A DNA stretch of 64,000 bases from Jacaranda mimosifolia (taxonomy: Eukaryota > Streptophyta > Magnoliopsida > Lamiales > Bignoniaceae), in assembly GCA_018894105.1 (NCBI GenBank), contig CM032128.1, positions 33,751,299 to 33,815,298 of the forward strand. Direction: 5' to 3'. Below the pieces are notes generated by a model. That model worked only from the letters and a program-made list of their open reading frames with translations. It was not told where the DNA came from and did no database searches. Shown piece by piece: positions 60,263 through 64,000 of the stretch (its first letter is position 1; the number at the start of each line of letters is the position of its first letter). Both the position numbers and the translations under genes were made by a program.

Positions 60263-60423
60263 TTTGTAATTATTGTCCTTGTTCTGCTTTTCTTGTAAAT
60301 TATTTGTCCTTTTATTCTCTTTTAGTCAAAAGGTGTTTCTAATTATTGTACTGGTTGTCGGTTTGATACTGTTGAATGTTTGTTGTTTGTCCAGCATTGT
60401 AATTACTGTATCAATTCTTCCTC

Positions 60424-60478
60424 TATATAAGGGATGAATTATGTAAGTTTGTTATCTGAAGTTTGGGAATGAAATAAA
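60424..60478 (+). promoter_or_regulatory. Pararetroviral 35S-like promoter core and poly(A) signal
   Basis: TATATAAGGGATG (60424-60436) is followed 43 nt later by AATAAA (60473-60478). A TATA box with a poly(A) signal just downstream of the start site is the usual arrangement for the terminally redundant transcript of Caulimoviridae. In this integrated copy it points right, toward the 3' end of the minus-strand BRCT gene. Confidence 0.65.
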
Positions 60479-61019
60479 ATGCTTCTTTCTATCTTAGAAG
60501 GCATTCTTGTTATTTTCCTTGTTATCTCTTTACTTATAATTCTATTATCACTAAGAATAGTCATCTATATCCGCTATTTTTCTATTCCGCCACCCTCTTC
60601 GACTAATTAAAAATCTAATATGCTCTACAGTTGCCTGTAATAAGGATCCTCTGCATCAGAAAAGTTTTTAATTTTCTTACAAAGATTTTTCTTCTTTGAT
60701 ATTTTTCCTTCTTTAAGTTTAGTTTTCTGGTCGTGATTAGTTTTCTAGCCTGTCTTTGATTCTGACCGAAGCAAGTATCTTAGCATAAAAGGACACGCCC
60801 TTGTTGTTGCCCACAGTTGAGGCATTTCTCGTCGGACATCATACCTTGTTAAGATACCAACTTCCAGTTGGTATTGAAAGTTTAGTAATTATAATTATTT
60901 TTAAAAAAAGGGGATGACAAAAATGTACATAAAAGAAATAAAATTTAAAAAGATGAAAATTTAGTTTTTCTACAAAGGAAAAGATCAATAACAAGAAAAA
61001 CCATCGACCCATTTAACAA

Positions 61020-61260
61020 GAAAAGGGGGTTTTTAATTTCTTAAAATTAATAAGGTTAGTTTGATCATTGAGTATTAGAAAGATAATAGTTCTTATTTTA
61101 TTTTTCATAATTTAATTTTAAAATAAAACAGTTCTTTATAAGAACCATGATTCTTTACTTCATAAAGGTTCCAAACTAATGATCAAATCAAATTGATATG
61201 AATCGCTAAAAAGTAGATATATGATGATAAGAAATAATCATGAGTATAGAACCCTAAAAA
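61020..61260. repeat. Inverted repeat arm X', upstream side of NLR unit C
   Basis: It is the reverse complement of 47745-47985 and direct to 39825-40065. It contains CTTTACTTCATAAAGGTTCC and GATCAAATCAAATTGATATG. Confidence 0.72.
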
Positions 61261-61400
61261 ATCCAATGAAACCATATCAAAGCAATATTGTTTCCATGAG
61301 GCACAGAAACACTTTTACATTTTCTCAAAATCTCTACAACTGCACAAGAAGGCTATCAGTACAAATAATGTAGTTTCAGGGGAAGAAACCCTTCGGTTCA

Positions 61401-64000
61401 TCAAGCAGGTAGAGGAAAGAATAGCCTGAGGATAAGTTGCAGAGGCCAAATGGCCATTCCTCCTTCAGGGCAGACATTAGGAAACTTTTTTGACAAAATC
61501 TTTGAAAAGCTGATACCTGTAGAAAAGTAGGCATGCAGATGAGAACAGGCTTAGAAGGAAATTTGAAGAACTAAAAAGCAATATAGCAGATCAATGAACA
61601 TGAATTTAAGGAAATTTGGACTGTGAATTTCAAATCCACAAGTAAAGAATGTTGGTTAAATGCTTTTTATCCACTTTACTGACCTCTCATATTCCAGCTT
61701 CTGGGTTACAATTCCATTCAGCAAAAGCTCCGGGTTATAGATGGAAGCCCCTGTAGATAAAAAGGTATGTGATATTTTAGCATCCCCGAACTAGTGCTTC
61801 ACAGGAAAGAACCAGAGAGACAGAGAGATTGTACCTTTCTCAAGAAATGGCAAGCAAATTGTATAATCTTCTTCGCAGGAAAGAAATAATATATCATCAG
61901 GAATCATTTTATCCTTCGTTTTGGTGTTCAACATATTTTGGACTACCTGAGGGACATTTACAGAAATTTGTAGCTCAAAAAGTTGCTACTGTTTTATTGC
62001 AAGGGATAAAATATGTAAAACCTTTTTCCCAGAAAAAGAAAAACATCTAGAAACTGTTAAAAATTGTGCTTTAACATTGTCTTTTTTCATCCCCTCACTT
62101 AAATAAGATGCCATTGATATTTTAAGGTTATAATCTCCTGTTATTATACACTCTGATGTGTCCGTGGATCCCATACACTATCAGTGGCATTTTAAATGAA
62201 GTTTGGAGTGATAACAAGCAAAAGGCCACATGTACATACTTGTCCATGAACTGCCTTGACCAAACTGTTGATCATATCCATACCAGGTTTCACATTAGGG
62301 GTGATCAAGACTCTGTGGCCCTGTTGATCAACAGAAAGAACTATCAAAGCGCATAAGTTCATTGTAATATAGATTCTGTTTGAATGTCAACAGTATGTCT
62401 ATTACCTTTAAAAGTGGATACTGGCTAGCACGAGTGAGCGAAACAGGCATGCTGAATCCAATTTCTTTTTCCTTTCTCTCGTCCCTCAGGATGTAACTCT
62501 TTTCATGAATAACATAGCCGGCTTGTTCACAGCTCTCAAGCCATAAGTGCGTTACCACAGGTTTGCCAAGAGCAATAGCTTCCAACATATTCCTTGTTCT
62601 CACAAATCTATCAGTTACAAAATGCGTTGCATCTAAGCAACATGATGCAATGGAAAACCCCAAACGTGCAACAATCTGCCACAAAGATTTAGTAGTAAAG
62701 ATGCAATGATAACTGACCATAATACCAGGTTGAACCTACATCTGTCAATTGTGTCGCAGAAGAATACCTTTCTCTGCTGCTTGAGTATGCTTTTCTCCAA
62801 GTTCTGGCTGAATAATATGCAAACCTTTTCCATAGCTCTTCGCCTTCTTGAATCTTTTGGCAGAAAATCAGGTAGTGATTCCGTGTAACCCAATCTCATA
62901 AGTTCTTTCATAAGGGGAGATCTAGAGTGGTTGAAGAGTTGCTTGCCTTTGGCACTACCCTCAAATACTTGTGAAGTTAGAGAATGCCCAATTGACAATA
63001 TATCTGACTTCACACTATCTAAAGCATCAACAGCAGATGGTTTCTCATCATCCAATTTACCACATTGCATTGATGGTTTGGCTTTATCAAATTCAAGGGA
63101 AATCTGTACTTGTCTGTCAGAAATTCCATTATCATTAACTGATGGAGAACCCAAATCACTAGCCATCTTTAAAGAATTTCCTATTTGTTCTCTTTCTAGT
63201 GAAATTTTACATCGCCTGGTATAGACTGAAAGCCTTGGAAATCTGTTGCTTTCTTCAACATTCACTGTAGGATATTTTTCAACATTATTCTCAATTGCCA
63301 CACATGGAGAGCAGTGCTTACTTGATCTAATTGAATGGCGTACACATTGATGTGATCTTTTCCCTTTTGGATGGATCCAAGGATTAGAATTTGACAGAGT
63401 CCTATCAGCCTCATCCGGATTAGAGTTTTCCTCTCTTTTTGCCGTGTCTGTTTTCACTTTAAAAGATGAATCAGAAGTCAACTTCAAGGAGGTTCTTCCT
63501 GCTCCTATTTTAGACACCTCATCATGAAACCCAATCATCTTTCTACGTTTTGGAGGGAAATCAGGCTTTGCCTCACCAGTAGTTTTTCTTGACCTTCTGT
63601 CATACGAACAATGAACTTTCTGAAACTTCTTCGTTCTATCTCTTTCAATAAATCCATATTCTTCTTGCTGCACAGTGATCCCAGGAGGCTCAGCACTTTT
63701 GCTAGTCCTTGTATTTGCTGGGTCTCTACTATTTAAGTTCTTCCTTGCCATCAATTTCTCAGTCATCAAATTTTTGCTTCCTAGCAACGGACTAACAGTC
63801 CCCCTCTGGTTCTTAAATCGTTTTGCAGCCAAGGAAGATATGTTTTTGTCATGAACAGTAGAAATCTTCTCACATTTCGAGCGTTTCCCTTTGCATCTCC
63901 AACCTACAAAGGCATCCTTATGGTTGGGAATATAATTTAATCTACCCTTCTTATTTACAGTATTGGTGGGTTCCAAAAGCGTGTCGTCTGAAACTTCATG
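61401..64000 (-). CDS. BRCT-domain protein, 5' end outside the window
   Basis: Six exons are visible, in coding order 64000(open)-62768, 62675-62406, 62320-62240, 61946-61835, 61750-61684 and 61425-61401 (TGA at 61401-61403). All join in phase with GT..AG introns. The large exon encodes a disordered, basic region with a likely nuclear signal (PPKRRK). Next comes a BRCT domain with ASCCLDATHFVTD, NMLEAIALGKPVVTHLWLESC (including the conserved Trp) and EIGFSMP. A second BRCT-like unit follows, with GHRVLITPNVKPGMDMI and IPDDILFLSCEEDY. Such paired C-terminal BRCTs bind phosphopeptides in DNA-damage response proteins. It resembles, from memory, Arabidopsis At4g03130. The frame is open at the right edge, so the start codon is not in the window. 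Confidence 0.85.

Larger units (their letters stand above)
54203..60870 (+). mobile_element. Endogenous pararetrovirus (Caulimoviridae), about 6.7 kb, defective
   Basis: A single viral polyprotein region runs 54221-60262 in the order movement protein, coiled-coil linker, coat protein with zinc knuckle, protease, reverse transcriptase, RNase H and a C-terminal tail, followed by a non-coding region with promoter and poly(A) signal. One long polyprotein resembles petuvirus and florendovirus organisation; the genus is uncertain. The frame is broken by at least 13 internal stops and four or five frameshifts, so no viral protein can be made whole. There are no LTRs and no integrase, as expected for this family. 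Flanks are the two sides of the unit C upstream block. About 32 bp present in unit A (39639-39670) are missing here. Confidence 0.9.

Noticed and set aside
1..64000. tRNA, rRNA or other structural RNA genes
   Set aside because: No cloverleaf with conserved A and B boxes and no ribosomal sequence was recognised by eye. A covariance-model scan would be needed to exclude small RNAs.

Overview
The window is nuclear DNA of a flowering plant. Genes have many AT-rich introns with GT..AG borders, intergenic DNA is AT-rich and packed with transposon remnants, and an ancient pararetrovirus copy is present. R1-type CC-NLR disease-resistance genes (late blight R1 family) are known mainly from asterids, so an asterid such as a Lamiales species is my best guess; this is inference. 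All intact protein genes found are on the minus strand.

Layout: 1.7-2.1 kb, a short acidic protein of unknown function. 7.8-12.8 kb, a nine-exon, three-RRM RNA-binding protein of the BRN1/Bruno-like type. 15.56-22.18 kb, a 6.6 kb decayed Mutator-like element (MULE) with a perfect 9-bp target duplication; its interior is almost entirely tandem arrays built on an AGTAYA motif repeated about every 22 bp. 23.2-26.2 kb, a nine-exon mitochondrial carrier. 27.4-30.3 kb, a DCD-domain protein. 32.5-54 kb, three tandem R1-type NLR genes: copy A (32.5-37.2 kb) is a pseudogene split by a 1463-bp solo LTR, while copies B (40.8-44.1 kb) and C (48.2-51.5 kb) are open two-exon genes whose proteins both begin with an N-myristoylation-type motif. 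54.2-60.9 kb, an endogenous Caulimoviridae copy with many stops and frameshifts. 61.4 kb to the right edge, the 3' part of a BRCT-domain gene.

The three NLR units are paralogous along their flanks, so several insertions can be recognised by comparing filled and empty sites: two solo LTRs (TSDs CCAAG and GTATC), a 1645-bp MULE-like element in unit B, a 350-bp MITE in unit C, a receptor-kinase LRR fragment just upstream of the start codon of NLR C, and the viral copy. From memory, the neighbours BRN1, mitochondrial carrier and BRCT gene also sit close together in Arabidopsis (At4g03110, At4g03115, At4g03130). If so, the DCD gene, NLR cluster and virus lie inside an old conserved block.

The most unusual signal is the 22-bp-phased AGTAYA architecture of the large MULE. 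Other points of interest are the receptor-kinase fragment beside an NLR start codon, the MGNSNS N-termini of the NLRs, and the TAG-dominated decay of the virus copy. Exon borders were placed by eye from reading frame, splice dinucleotides and family similarity; no search or alignment program was run.
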